A stretch of 24,066 nt of DNA from Lactobacillus mulieris (GTDB lineage: Bacteria > Bacillota > Bacilli > Lactobacillales > Lactobacillaceae), in assembly GCF_007095465.1 (NCBI RefSeq), contig NZ_SDGL01000016.1, forward strand, positions 1-24,066, given 5' to 3'. Every line of letters starts with the position of its first letter. Position 1 is the stretch's first letter. This document shows positions 14,128-22,042 of this stretch, one piece after another. The notes beneath the pieces are model-generated. The model did not search any database. It was given only the letters and a program-made list of their open reading frames with translations, and was not told the origin of the DNA. Both the position numbers and the translations under genes were made by a program.

Positions 14128-14192
14128 GATTCAAAGTTATAATTATTGTAATTGTATTTAATTTTAATATCTAAATTTCGGAGGATACTTAA

Positions 14193-14555
14193 ATGGCTTT
14201 AGATACTGAAAAGATTATTGAAGAATTAAAGGGTGCTACTATCCTTGAATTAAACGACTTAGTAAAAGCTATCGAAGAAGAATTTGACGTTACTGCTGCT
14301 GCACCAGTTGCTGCTGCAGGTGCTGCTGCAGGTGCTGCTGCTAAGACTGAATTCGATGTTGAATTGACTGAAGCAGGTCAAGAAAAGGTTAAGGTTATCA
14401 AGGCAGTTCGTGAAATCACTGGTCTTGGCCTTAAGGATTCTAAGGATCTTGTTGATGGCGCACCTAAGGTTATTAAGGAAGGCGTTTCAGAAGACGAAGC
14501 TAACGACATCAAGGCTAAGCTTGAAGAAGTTGGCGCAACTGTTACTGTTAAGTAA
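14193..14555 (+). CDS. rplL: 50S ribosomal protein L7/L12
   Basis: The multi-copy stalk protein that recruits translation GTPases. The 120-aa sequence has the N-terminal dimerisation helix (about residues 1-32), an alanine-rich flexible hinge (about 33-52) and the conserved C-terminal domain with [21 protein letters not shown]. The hinge DNA has a short GCTGCT/GCAGGT tandem pattern that could vary in length between strains. ATG 14193 follows CGGAGG. A terminator follows. Confidence 0.98.
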   Translation: MALDTEKIIEELKGATILELNDLVKAIEEEFDVTAAAPVAAAGAAAGAAAKTEFDVELTEAGQEKVKVIKAVREITGLGLKDSKDLVDGAPKVIKEGVSEDEANDIKAKLEEVGATVTVK

Positions 14556-14571
14556 TTTAGTCTTTCTAAAT

Positions 14572-14610
14572 AAAAAGGACAATCTACGTTATGTAGATTG
14601 TCTTTTTTTT
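14572..14610 (+). terminator. rplJ-rplL intrinsic terminator
   Basis: GACAATCTAC (14578-14587) and GTAGATTGTC (14593-14602) form a perfect ten-base stem, five-base loop, followed by eight T and preceded by A5. Confidence 0.95.
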
Positions 14611-14622
14611 GCTTATTTTTGT

Positions 14623-14628
14623 TATAAT
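14623..14628 (+). promoter_or_regulatory. -10 element for methyltransferase-tadA
   Basis: A perfect TATAAT 22 bases before the methyltransferase start and just after the rplL terminator. The nearest -35-like TTGTCT (14598-14603) is at 19 bp and lies in the terminator stem. Confidence 0.45.
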
Positions 14629-14650
14629 CTTACTAGAAATGAGGAGAGAT

Positions 14651-15250
14651 ATGGCAGAGCAATATTTTACAGAAAATCCTAATACTAAACACGATTTAAG
14701 GGTTATCGATTATCATTTAGCAGGTATTGATTTAAAGTTAACAACTGATGCAGGAGTTTTTTCAAAAAACAGAGTAGATTATGGTAGTGGTGTTTTAATC
14801 CGTAATATGCTTGAGGAAAATCCAGTTTCAGGCAATATTTTGGATGTGGGATGTGGTTATGGCCCAATTGGCCTTTTTGCTGCTAAAAAGTGGCCAGATC
14901 GTCAAGTTGATATGGTTGACGTTAATGAACGAGCAATGGACTTAGCTCGAAAAAATGCTGAAGTTAATGGTGTGACTAATGTTAATATTTTCGCTTCAAG
15001 TGTGTATGAAAATGTGGATAAACAATATGCAATGATTTTAACTAATCCACCTATTAGAGCGGGTAAGAATATTGTTAGTGAAATTTTAGAAAAAAGCTAC
15101 GAACATTTACTAGTTGGTGGAAAATTACTTGTTGTTATTCAGAAAAAGCAAGGAGCGCCAAGTGCAAAGAAGTTAATGGAAACGACTTTTGGCAATTGCG
15201 AGATTGTTGAGCGTGATAAAGGATATTACATTTTAAGGAGCGTAAAATAA
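14651..15250 (+). CDS. class I SAM-dependent methyltransferase, RsmC-like
   Basis: A 199-aa methyltransferase of the MTS-domain family, which includes RsmC, the 16S rRNA G1207 N2-methyltransferase. The SAM-binding motif ILDVGCGYGPIG is at residues 63-74, an acidic strand end VDVNERA at 89-95, and the base-methylating signature TNPPIRAGK at 131-139. It corresponds to the catalytic half of RsmC only, as is usual in Gram-positives (B. subtilis YbxB, beside the rpl genes). ATG 14651 follows GAGGAG. tadA starts nine bases after its stop. The rRNA target is inferred, not shown. Confidence 0.85.
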   Translation: MAEQYFTENPNTKHDLRVIDYHLAGIDLKLTTDAGVFSKNRVDYGSGVLIRNMLEENPVSGNILDVGCGYGPIGLFAAKKWPDRQVDMVDVNERAMDLARKNAEVNGVTNVNIFASSVYENVDKQYAMILTNPPIRAGKNIVSEILEKSYEHLLVGGKLLVVIQKKQGAPSAKKLMETTFGNCEIVERDKGYYILRSVK

Positions 15251-15259
15251 AGGACAATT

Positions 15260-15784
15260 ATGTTTTCTAGTGAAGAAAAAAAGCACTATATGGAATTAGC
15301 ATTTGCTGAAGCTAAAAAGGCTGAAGCACAAGATGAGGTACCAATTGGTGCAATTGTTGTCGATCCTAAGGGACAAGTTATTGGGCGAGGTTATAATCGC
15401 CGTGAATTAGATAATGTTGCAACTCACCATGCAGAAATTTTGGCAATTAATGAAGCTTGTAAAACGCTAAATTCATGGCGCTTAATAGATTGTAGCTTAT
15501 TTGTGACGCTAGAGCCTTGTGCAATGTGTGCTGGTGCAATAATTAATGCTCGCTTAAAAGAAGTGTTTTACGGTGCTCCTGATCATAAAGCAGGTGCAAG
15601 TGGAAGCGTTGTAGATTTATTTGCTGTGGAAAAATTTAATCATCATCCACAAGTAATTAGAGGACTTTATCGTGATAAAGCAAGTAGCATGTTGACTAAT
15701 TTTTTCAGAACAATTAGGGCTAAACAAAAAGAAAAAAAGCTAAAAGCAAAAGAAAACAAAGCTAGCTCTAGCCAAATCGACTAA
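15260..15784 (+). CDS. tadA: tRNA-specific adenosine deaminase
   Basis: Deaminates A34 of tRNA-Arg(ACG) to inosine, needed for wobble decoding of CGN codons. The zinc site and catalytic Glu are visible: HAE (H57, E59) and PCAMC (C87, C90). The 174-residue length includes a highly basic C-terminal extension (AKQKEKKLKAKENK) that could help bind tRNA. ATG 15260 follows AAAGGA. The gene sits between the rRNA methyltransferase and the SRP RNA, the same neighbourhood as tadA-scr-dnaX in Bacillus. Confidence 0.94.
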   Translation: MFSSEEKKHYMELAFAEAKKAEAQDEVPIGAIVVDPKGQVIGRGYNRRELDNVATHHAEILAINEACKTLNSWRLIDCSLFVTLEPCAMCAGAIINARLKEVFYGAPDHKAGASGSVVDLFAVEKFNHHPQVIRGLYRDKASSMLTNFFRTIRAKQKEKKLKAKENKASSSQID

Positions 15785-15802
15785 AATACGTTATTATATT
15801 TA

Positions 15803-15881
15803 TCGGGCAATGTTTGTTTTCTGAATCGTGTCAGGACCGGAAGGTAGCAGCACTAAGGAAATTCAGGCATGTGCCTTTTAT
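15803..15881 (+). ncRNA. ffs: signal recognition particle RNA, small bacterial type
   Basis: The hallmark SRP domain IV sequence is present: GTCAGGACCGGAAGG (about 15830-15844), with the GGAA tetraloop, then AGCAGCACTAAGG. The ends close through GGCAATG (about 15806-15812) with CATGTGCC (about 15868-15875). It is the short, about 80-100 base form lacking the Alu domain found in the B. subtilis scRNA. Its place between tadA and dnaX is the conserved Firmicute location. Ends are approximate. Confidence 0.93.
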
Positions 15882-15896
15882 TAGATAATTAACAAG

Positions 15897-15926
15897 CTCC
15901 TAGCAGCACTAGCTAGGAGTTTTTTT
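15897..15926 (+). terminator. SRP RNA terminator, adjacent to dnaX
   Basis: CTCCTAGC (15897-15904) pairs perfectly with GCTAGGAG (15912-15919) around a seven-base loop and is followed by seven T. dnaX begins only 16 bases later, so dnaX depends on readthrough or on a promoter upstream of this hairpin. Confidence 0.92.
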
Positions 15927-15942
15927 ACTAAGGAGAAAACTA

Positions 15943-17724
15943 ATGGCTTATCAAGCGCTATACCGTAAATGGCGGCCTAGGACATTCGATAGTGTAGTTG
16001 GACAAGAAGCTATTACTGATACTCTGAAAAACGCTATTATTCGAAATAAAGTTTCACATGCATTTTTATTTGCAGGACCAAGAGGTACTGGTAAGACTTC
16101 TTGTGCTAAAATTTTTGCTAAGGCCTTGAATTGCCTTAATCTGCAAGATGGTGAGCCATGCAATGAGTGTGAAAATTGTAAAGCAGCTGATTCTGGTGCT
16201 ATGCCTGATATTATTGAAATTGATGCTGCCTCTAATAATGGGGTTGACGAGATTCGCGAGATTCGCGATAAGGTAAAGTATGCGCCAACACAAGGAAAGT
16301 ATAAGGTTTATATCATCGACGAAGTTCATATGCTTTCAATTGGTGCTTTCAATGCCTTGCTCAAGACTTTGGAAGAGCCACCTGAACATGTGGTATTTAT
16401 TTTGGCAACTACTGAATTGCAGAAAGTTCCTGCTACAATTATTTCTCGAACTCAGCGTTACAATTTTAAGCGTATTAGCAAGCAAAATTTAGTTGATCGT
16501 ATGAAATTTATTCTTGAACAAGAAGATATTCCATATGAAAATCAGGCTTTGCAAGTAATTGCGCAAGTAGCTGATGGAGGGATGAGAGATTCTTTAAGTA
16601 TCCTAGATCAATTGCTTAGCTTTGAAAAAGAAAAGGTCGAATATAAAGACGCTTTGAATATTACTGGCTATGCAGCCAGAGAAGCTACTGAGCAATTGTT
16701 CTTGAACTTGTTGAATCAGAAAGTCAGTGAATCATTAGAATTAAGTCATAAGCTTTTGCAAGATGGTGCAACTGCCAAGAATTTGCTATCAGAGTTAATT
16801 AGCCTAGCTACAGAAACTATGTTGGTACTCAAGGCAAATAAAGATAGTGAATTTTTGACTAAAGATTTTACTAAGCAAATTACAGATGTTCCAGAAAAGC
16901 GGTATTTTCAGCTGATTACGGCAGCTAATGAAGCGCTTAATGATTTACGATTTACTAATCAGGAAGAAATACCTTTAGATGTATTTTTGGTAAAAATAGC
17001 TAATCCGGTTAAAGAAATGGTGGAAAAGGTCGCTGATTCTCATAATTCCGAAATAAATCCAGCTATTAATCAAGAATTAGCAGACTTGAAGGCGCAAGTA
17101 GCTGCTTTAACAAAAAAAGTTAGTCAATCTAGTGGTTTTGCAACAAACAATCAAGTATTTAAAATTGATGATGCAAAAAAGAAGCCTCAATCTCCTAAAG
17201 CAAGTGAGCCACAGGCTAAACCAAAACCTAAACGCAAAAAGACGGTTAATTCTGAATTAAATCGTCAGGCAGTTTACGCTGTCTTGGAAAAGGCAACGAA
17301 AAAAGATCTAGAAGATGTACGTAATGTTTGGCCAGATTTACAATCTGTTTTAGGTGTATCTGAGCAGGCATTATTAAAGGTGTTAGAGCCGGTTGCTGCC
17401 AGTCATAATCGGGTAGTAATGAAGTGTAAATATGCCTTTTGGTTTGAACGAACTAGTGAAAATACCAACTTGATGGCTACTTTAAATTCAGAATTAGCTA
17501 AGTTTTTAAAACATGACTCTGAAATCGTTTTGGTGCCGGATGCAGATTGGCTTCAAGTTAGAAAAGATTTTCTTGCTAAGCACAAAGATGAAATCTTAGC
17601 TCGTCAAAAGCAAGGCAGTGCAGAAATTGAAGTTGACCAACAACAAGAAGACAGTCAGGAAAAAGAAGTAATTGATAAGGCAAAAGAAGTTTTTGGTTCT
17701 GACAATATTAATGTAAAAGATTAG
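15943..17724 (+). CDS. dnaX: DNA polymerase III subunit gamma/tau
   Basis: Clamp-loader ATPase that loads the sliding clamp and, as tau, ties the loader to the polymerase. Walker A GPRGTGKTS is at residues 45-53, the zinc module C64, C73, C76 and C79 follows, Walker B IIDEVH is at 124-129 and sensor 1 reads ATTELQKVP. The AAA+ collar core ends near 370. A charged Lys/Pro-rich linker (about 395-430) and a tau-specific C-terminal domain bring it to 593 aa. The linker contains A AAA AAG (17175-17181) in the GCA AAA AAG frame, with a -1 stop at 17196, so a short gamma-like form is possible. ATG 15943 follows AAGGAG. Confidence 0.96.
   Translation: MAYQALYRKWRPRTFDSVVGQEAITDTLKNAIIRNKVSHAFLFAGPRGTGKTSCAKIFAKALNCLNLQDGEPCNECENCKAADSGAMPDIIEIDAASNNGVDEIREIRDKVKYAPTQGKYKVYIIDEVHMLSIGAFNALLKTLEEPPEHVVFILATTELQKVPATIISRTQRYNFKRISKQNLVDRMKFILEQEDIPYENQALQVIAQVADGGMRDSLSILDQLLSFEKEKVEYKDALNITGYAAREATEQLFLNLLNQKVSESLELSHKLLQDGATAKNLLSELISLATETMLVLKANKDSEFLTKDFTKQITDVPEKRYFQLITAANEALNDLRFTNQEEIPLDVFLVKIANPVKEMVEKVADSHNSEINPAINQELADLKAQVAALTKKVSQSSGFATNNQVFKIDDAKKKPQSPKASEPQAKPKPKRKKTVNSELNRQAVYAVLEKATKKDLEDVRNVWPDLQSVLGVSEQALLKVLEPVAASHNRVVMKCKYAFWFERTSENTNLMATLNSELAKFLKHDSEIVLVPDADWLQVRKDFLAKHKDEILARQKQGSAEIEVDQQQEDSQEKEVIDKAKEVFGSDNINVKD
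17175..17198 (+). other. candidate -1 programmed frameshift site in dnaX
   Basis: The heptamer A AAA AAG covers the end of codon 411 to codon 413. Slipping back one base reads five codons (E A S I S) and then TAA at 17196-17198, for a product of about 418 aa. A weak downstream stem is possible, AGCCT (17183-17187) with AGGCT (17212-17216). No ribosome-binding-like stimulator is seen upstream. A second slippery run, A AAA AAA (17112-17118), also meets a -1 stop almost at once (17121-17123). Confidence 0.5.
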
Positions 17725-17757
17725 AATAGATAATAAGAATATAAAGAGGTATTTATA

Positions 17758-18087
17758 ATGGCAAAAAGACCTAATTTTGGTGGTATGGGCGGCATGAACA
17801 TGCAACAAATGATGAAGCAAGCAAAAAAATTGCAAGCCCAAATGCAAGAAGAACAAGCTAATATTACTGCACAAGAATTTGTAGGTAAATCTGCAGATGA
17901 TATTGTGACAGCTACTTTTTCAGGGGATAGACGCTTAAAAGATATTCAAATTAAGCCTGAAGCAATTGATCCTGAAGATCCTGATATGTTACAAGACTTG
18001 ATTATTGATGCTGTAAATAAGGGATTAACTCAAATTGATCAAGCAACTCAAGCAGGGTTAGGAAAGTATACTAAGGGGCTATTTTAA
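17758..18087 (+). CDS. ebfC: YbaB/EbfC family nucleoid-associated protein
   Basis: A 109-residue dimeric DNA-binding protein of the YbaB/EbfC family. It starts with a Gly/Met-rich segment ([14 protein letters not shown]), followed by a long helix with [10 protein letters not shown] and the family core [25 protein letters not shown]. The exact cellular role is unsettled. It may compact the nucleoid or regulate transcription. It lies 33 bases after dnaX, and its TAA overlaps the recR ATG, the universal dnaX-ybaB-recR arrangement. Confidence 0.95.
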   Translation: MAKRPNFGGMGGMNMQQMMKQAKKLQAQMQEEQANITAQEFVGKSADDIVTATFSGDRRLKDIQIKPEAIDPEDPDMLQDLIIDAVNKGLTQIDQATQAGLGKYTKGLF

Positions 18088-18686
18088 TGCAATACCCATT
18101 ACCGATTGCGCGATTAATTGAAAGTTATATGAAGTTACCCGGAATTGGTGAAAAAACTGCAACAAGATTAGCTTTTTATACATTGGATATGCCAGCAGAT
18201 GATGTTGAACAATTTGCCCAATCTTTAAAAGATGTTAAGACACTTTTGCATCAATGTTCAATTTGTGGAAACATTACGGAAACTGATCCATGTCAAATAT
18301 GTCGGGACAGTAATCGTGATCGTAGCACGGTTATGGTGGTTGAACAGCCCAAAGATGTTATGGCTTTTGAAGAAATGGGAGAATATGATGGCATGTATCA
18401 TGTGTTACATGGCGTTTTATCACCAATGGAAGGAATTGGACCAGAAGATATTAATATCAAAAGTTTGATAACACGTCTTCAAAAAGATGATGATATCAAA
18501 GAAATTATTATTGCATTAAATTCAACTCCTGAAGGTGAATCTACAGCAATGTATATTGCAAAACTCTTGAAGCCAGCAGGGCTGAAAGTCACTCGTTTGG
18601 CTTCTGGGCTCGCAGTAGGAACTGATATTGAATATGCAAATTCAATCACTTTAAAACGGGCTGTTCAAGGGAGAATCGACTTATGA
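18087..18686 (+). CDS. recR: recombination mediator protein RecR
   Basis: RecR works with RecF and RecO to load RecA on gapped DNA. A helix-hairpin-helix region ([15 protein letters not shown], residues 17-31) is followed by a four-cysteine zinc finger (C57, C60, C69, C72) and a Toprim domain starting [14 protein letters not shown]. The 199-aa length is standard. Its ATG overlaps the ebfC stop (TAATG), and its own end overlaps the next gene by four bases, so the three are translationally coupled. Confidence 0.97.
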   Translation: MQYPLPIARLIESYMKLPGIGEKTATRLAFYTLDMPADDVEQFAQSLKDVKTLLHQCSICGNITETDPCQICRDSNRDRSTVMVVEQPKDVMAFEEMGEYDGMYHVLHGVLSPMEGIGPEDINIKSLITRLQKDDDIKEIIIALNSTPEGESTAMYIAKLLKPAGLKVTRLASGLAVGTDIEYANSITLKRAVQGRIDL

Positions 18687-18922
18687 TTTTGGGAAAAAAG
18701 ACGCAAGTAAAAGAAATAGGCGATCAACACTTGATGGCGACTATTTCTAAACTGCAAAGACAGCTTTTAAATGAACAAGAGCTTGATCCTACGACAGTTG
18801 ATTATTCAGAAGATAATATTATGGCCAGTAAAATTCTAAAGGCTAAATATAGCTTTTTGTACAGTGTTGCAAGACAAAGACATACAAAATCTAGTATTAC
18901 TAATAATGCAATTACACAATAA
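18683..18922 (+). CDS. yaaL: YaaL-like small protein (DUF2508 type)
   Basis: A 79-residue, charged, probably helical protein immediately after recR (ATGA overlap), as yaaL is in B. subtilis. The segment [23 protein letters not shown] in its second half fits the DUF2508 family as I recall it, but no function is known. The ribosome binding site GGGAG lies in the end of recR. A terminator follows directly. Confidence 0.8.
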   Translation: MILGKKTQVKEIGDQHLMATISKLQRQLLNEQELDPTTVDYSEDNIMASKILKAKYSFLYSVARQRHTKSSITNNAITQ

Positions 18923-18926
18923 ATTG

Positions 18927-18949
18927 AGTCCCCTTTGGGGACTTTTTTT
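18927..18949 (+). terminator. dnaX-recR operon terminator
   Basis: AGTCCCC (18927-18933) and GGGGACT (18937-18943) form a GC-rich seven-base stem with a TTT loop and a following T tract. Confidence 0.93.
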
Positions 18950-19012
18950 ATTTCAAGTCTATTAATAAATAACTTTTTCAAGTAAAATCAATTATTGGAG
19001 GATTTTTTATTA

Positions 19013-19660
19013 ATGGCAGGTTATTTTATTACATTTGAAGGCCCAGATGGCGCGGGCAAGACTACTGTTTTAGAAAAATTAGTTGAAGAAATAAAGAAAA
19101 AAGTTACTTGTGAAATCTTGGTAACACGTGAGCCCGGTGGTTCAAAAATAGCAGAAGCAATTAGAGATATTATTTTAAATCCTGAAAATACAGAAATGGA
19201 TGATAGAACAGAAGCTTTACTGTATGCAGCAGCTAGAAGTCAACATATGGCTGAAGTTGTTTTTCCAGCATTAGAGGCAGGAAGGTTAGTTTTCTCTGAT
19301 CGGTTTGTAGATTCATCATTAGCTTATCAAGGAATGGGAAGAAATTTAGGAATTGAAAAAGTTGCAGAAATTAACCAGTTTGCAACTGATGGTTTGAATC
19401 CTAACTTAACTTTGTTTTTAGACATTGATCCTAAAGCTGGACTAGCAAGAATTGCTAAGGTTCGACCAGATAAAGAAGATCGTCTTGAAAAAGAAAAATT
19501 ATCTTTCCATCAAAAGGTTTATACTGGTTATCAAGAAATAGTAAAAAGGTATCCAGAAAGAATTAAAGTTGTGGATGCTAGTCAAGATATTGATCAAGTA
19601 GTTGCTGATTGTTTAGCTATTTTAAAGCAGCAATTACCAGATTTATTTGAGGTAAAATAA
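19013..19660 (+). CDS. tmk: thymidylate kinase
   Basis: Phosphorylates dTMP to dTDP, the step after thymidylate synthase, and so partners functionally with dut in this window. The P-loop GPDGAGKT is at residues 10-17, the DR(F/Y) substrate motif [12 protein letters not shown] at 96-107 and a LID region at about 145-155 (RPDKEDRLE). At 215 aa it is full length. I use ATG 19013, with GGAGG at 18997-19001. A TTG at 18995 overlaps that site. It begins the tmk-darA-holB-yabA-rsmI operon, joined by TAATG overlaps. Confidence 0.96.
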   Translation: MAGYFITFEGPDGAGKTTVLEKLVEEIKKKVTCEILVTREPGGSKIAEAIRDIILNPENTEMDDRTEALLYAAARSQHMAEVVFPALEAGRLVFSDRFVDSSLAYQGMGRNLGIEKVAEINQFATDGLNPNLTLFLDIDPKAGLARIAKVRPDKEDRLEKEKLSFHQKVYTGYQEIVKRYPERIKVVDASQDIDQVVADCLAILKQQLPDLFEVK

Positions 19661-19980
19661 TGAAACTTATTTATGCAATTGTTCAAAATAAAGATGCAGG
19701 TCGTCTTTCTAAGAAATTTAATGAGAATAATGTACGTGCAACTAAGTTAGCATCAACTGGTGGATTTTTAAGTGAAGGTAATACTACTTTTATTATCGGA
19801 GTTCAAGATGAAAAGGTAGACTCAGTTTTAGAGCTTATTAAGGACTGTTCACAAAAGCGCCAAGAATTTGTTAATCCAGTTGTTAATAGTCATGCAGGTG
19901 AGTTTACTCAACCATTGGAAATTACTGTTGGTGGGGCAATTGTTTTCGTAACTCCAGTTGATGAGTTTAAACGATTCTAA
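19660..19980 (+). CDS. darA: cyclic-di-AMP receptor, PII-like (DarA/PstA, formerly YaaQ)
   Basis: A 106-residue PII-like protein that binds cyclic di-AMP as a trimer. Its downstream target is not firmly known. The family N-terminus [16 protein letters not shown], the ligand-contacting loop with KLASTGGFL and the tail ITVGGAIVFVTPVDEF are all present. It overlaps tmk and holB by single bases (TAATG), as in most Firmicutes, an arrangement that suggests equal expression rather than a shared function. Confidence 0.94.
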   Translation: MKLIYAIVQNKDAGRLSKKFNENNVRATKLASTGGFLSEGNTTFIIGVQDEKVDSVLELIKDCSQKRQEFVNPVVNSHAGEFTQPLEITVGGAIVFVTPVDEFKRF

Positions 19981-20828
19981 TGATTGATTTAAAACAAGCA
20001 GCACCAAAGCAAACTATTTTTTTGAAAAATGCATTTCAACAAGACAAATTGGCTCATGCCTATTTGTTTGTTGATAATTTAACGCAACGGGCTTTAGCAA
20101 CCGCTTATTGGCTAGCTTGTTTGGCCAACTGTACAGGGGATAATCGACCTGATGGTACTTGTATTAACTGCAAAAGAGTTTTATCAGGAAACCATCCGGA
20201 TGTTTTTTTGGTTAGACCTGAGGGGAAGCAATCTCTTTCAATTGATCAAATTAGGCCTTTAAAAGAAGAACTCGCTAAAAGTCCCGTTGAAGGAACTAGA
20301 CGCTTTTTCTTCATTGAAAATGCTCAAACCTTAACTATGCCGGCAGCAAATGCGTTACTTAATTTGTTAGAAGAACCTGTTGCCCCAGTTACGACAATTC
20401 TACTTACCAATAACGCTCAGCAAATTTTGCCAACTATTCGTTCACGTACCCAAATTTTAGAGTTCAATGATTTGGTTGAAAATAGTTCTAAAGATCAAGA
20501 TTTACTTTTATATGGCTTTAGCCAAGAAGATTTGGATAATTTAGGTGAAACGGGAGAACTTGATCAAGCCGTTAAGTATTTTTACCAAGAATTGTTGGAA
20601 AACAATGATTTAGCGGTTATTAGCGCCCATAAATTAGCCGGGATGATAAAAAACAAGGTGCAAGAAGAGTATGTTTTTTATCTTTTAAAAAAGTTTTGCT
20701 CAGATGGTATTAAGAAGCAGCAATTGTTTGGTAATCAAACCTTATTAGAACGATTATTAGATTGTGACAAAATGAAGTTTAGTAATGTTAGTTTCCTAAA
20801 TCGACTTGATTACTTAGCACTTAGTTAA
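19980..20828 (+). CDS. holB: DNA polymerase III subunit delta'
   Basis: The ATPase-inactive stator of the clamp loader, partner of DnaX in the same window. The Walker A position is degenerate (FVDNLTQRALA around residues 30-40), as expected for delta'. The zinc module is intact with C47, C51, C61 and C64. The motifs ENAQTLTMPAANALLNLLEEP and LTNNAQQILPTIRSRTQ (RTQ/SRC-like) are recognisable. At 282 aa it is slightly shorter than E. coli delta'. The start overlaps darA by one base. Confidence 0.95.
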   Translation: MIDLKQAAPKQTIFLKNAFQQDKLAHAYLFVDNLTQRALATAYWLACLANCTGDNRPDGTCINCKRVLSGNHPDVFLVRPEGKQSLSIDQIRPLKEELAKSPVEGTRRFFFIENAQTLTMPAANALLNLLEEPVAPVTTILLTNNAQQILPTIRSRTQILEFNDLVENSSKDQDLLLYGFSQEDLDNLGETGELDQAVKYFYQELLENNDLAVISAHKLAGMIKNKVQEEYVFYLLKKFCSDGIKKQQLFGNQTLLERLLDCDKMKFSNVSFLNRLDYLALS

Positions 20829-20845
20829 AGAAGTAGGTGAGTGAA

Positions 20846-21202
20846 GTGGATCCATATTCAGAATTAAGACAAGTTCATCAAAATCTTGAAGCAATGTCTA
20901 AAATGGTTGCAGGATTAGAAAATGATATTCTTGATACTTTAAAAGAAAATACTGAATTGAAGATGGAAAATCAACTTTTAAGAGAAAAGCTTGATAAATT
21001 AACTGCTGAAAAGGCAGGTAAAGAAGTCAAAAGTCAAAGCGGTTTGGCTTCCCTACGTAAAATTTATGAGTCTGGTTATCATATATGCAATATGTATTAT
21101 GGAACTCACCGTGATCCTAGTTCAGATTGTATGTTTTGTTTAGATATTTTAGATAACTTTGAACATAAAGGAAAAGGGGCAGGTCATGCAAATACAAAGT
21201 AG
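20846..21202 (+). CDS. yabA: replication initiation control protein YabA
   Basis: YabA restrains replication initiation by bridging DnaA and the sliding clamp. An N-terminal coiled coil (about residues 10-60, with NLEAMSKM and ENQLLREKLDKL) forms tetramers. The C-terminal zinc module HxC...CxxC (H79, C81, C95, C98) is complete. With the start at GTG 20846 the length is 118 aa, equal to the B. subtilis protein. GTG 20837, three codons upstream, is possible but poorly placed against AGGTGAG. It overlaps rsmI by 17 bases. Confidence 0.94.
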   Translation: MDPYSELRQVHQNLEAMSKMVAGLENDILDTLKENTELKMENQLLREKLDKLTAEKAGKEVKSQSGLASLRKIYESGYHICNMYYGTHRDPSSDCMFCLDILDNFEHKGKGAGHANTK

Positions 21203-22040
21203 CTTTAAAGAAGAAAAAGGAAAGTTATATCTGGTACCTACACCTATTGGTAATCTTGAAGATATAACTTTGCGAGCAAAAAGGATTTTGCAAGAAGCTG
21301 ATTATATTGCTGCTGAAGATACCAGGACTAGTGGAATTATGTTGGATAAAATTGGTATCCACAATAAAATGGTGGCTTTCCATAAATTTAATTCTAAACA
21401 AAAGGCTCCTGAATTAGTCCAAATGATGAAAGAGGGAGCTGTGATTGCTGAAATTAGCGATGCAGGGATGCCTGTAATTTCTGATCCAGGCTATATTTTG
21501 GTTCAAGAATGTATAAAAGCGAATATTCCGGTCGTTCCGCTTCCGGGGCCATCTGCTTTTGCTACTGCATTAATTGCATCTGGATTTGATGCTCAGCCTT
21601 TTACTTATTATGGATTTTTGCCCAGAAAAGCTAGTGAACAAAGGCCCTACTTTGAGGCGATGAATCAAGCCAAGGCAACAGCAATTTTTTATGAAGCACC
21701 ACATCGGTTAACTAAAACTTTAGCTACCCTTGCGTCAGTTTTGGACGATGATCGGCAAATTGTTTGTGCAAGAGAATTAACAAAAATTCATGAAGAATTT
21801 GTACGAGGTAGCATTAAAGAAGTTTTGGAACATTTTGAACAAGTGGATCCGCGAGGAGAGTTTGTAGTGCTTGTTTCACCAAATACTGATGAAGCTCCTA
21901 AGGTTTCAATGGAAGAATTGGTAAAATTAGTAGACCAATTAGTTGCTACCGGAGCAAGCAAAAAAGATGCCATAAAACAAGTAGCTAAGCAAAATGACGT
22001 TTCTAAGAATGATTTATATGATTTTTATCATCAAGGATAA
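21186..22040 (+). CDS. rsmI: 16S rRNA (cytidine-1402-2'-O)-methyltransferase
   Basis: Methylates the ribose of C1402 in the decoding centre. It has the tetrapyrrole-methylase fold, with LYLVPTPIGNLEDIT near the N-terminus, AAEDTRTSG, SDAGMPVISDPG and PLPGPSAFATAL. The length of 284 aa is normal. ATG 21186, after AAAGGGG (21173-21179), is preferred to an ATG at 21159 inside yabA. It is the last gene of the replication-linked operon before the thioesterase, two bases away. Confidence 0.96.
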   Translation: MQIQSSFKEEKGKLYLVPTPIGNLEDITLRAKRILQEADYIAAEDTRTSGIMLDKIGIHNKMVAFHKFNSKQKAPELVQMMKEGAVIAEISDAGMPVISDPGYILVQECIKANIPVVPLPGPSAFATALIASGFDAQPFTYYGFLPRKASEQRPYFEAMNQAKATAIFYEAPHRLTKTLATLASVLDDDRQIVCARELTKIHEEFVRGSIKEVLEHFEQVDPRGEFVVLVSPNTDEAPKVSMEELVKLVDQLVATGASKKDAIKQVAKQNDVSKNDLYDFYHQG

Positions 22041-22042
22041 CT

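Noticed and set aside
13961..14161. Plus-strand open frames overlapping rplJ, rplL, dnaX and recR in other frames
   Set aside because: They lie within highly conserved genes, lack ribosome binding sites and give low-complexity Leu-rich translations.
14297..14345. GCTGCT/GCAGGT repeats as a microsatellite or mobile repeat
   Set aside because: They encode the normal alanine-rich hinge of L7/L12.
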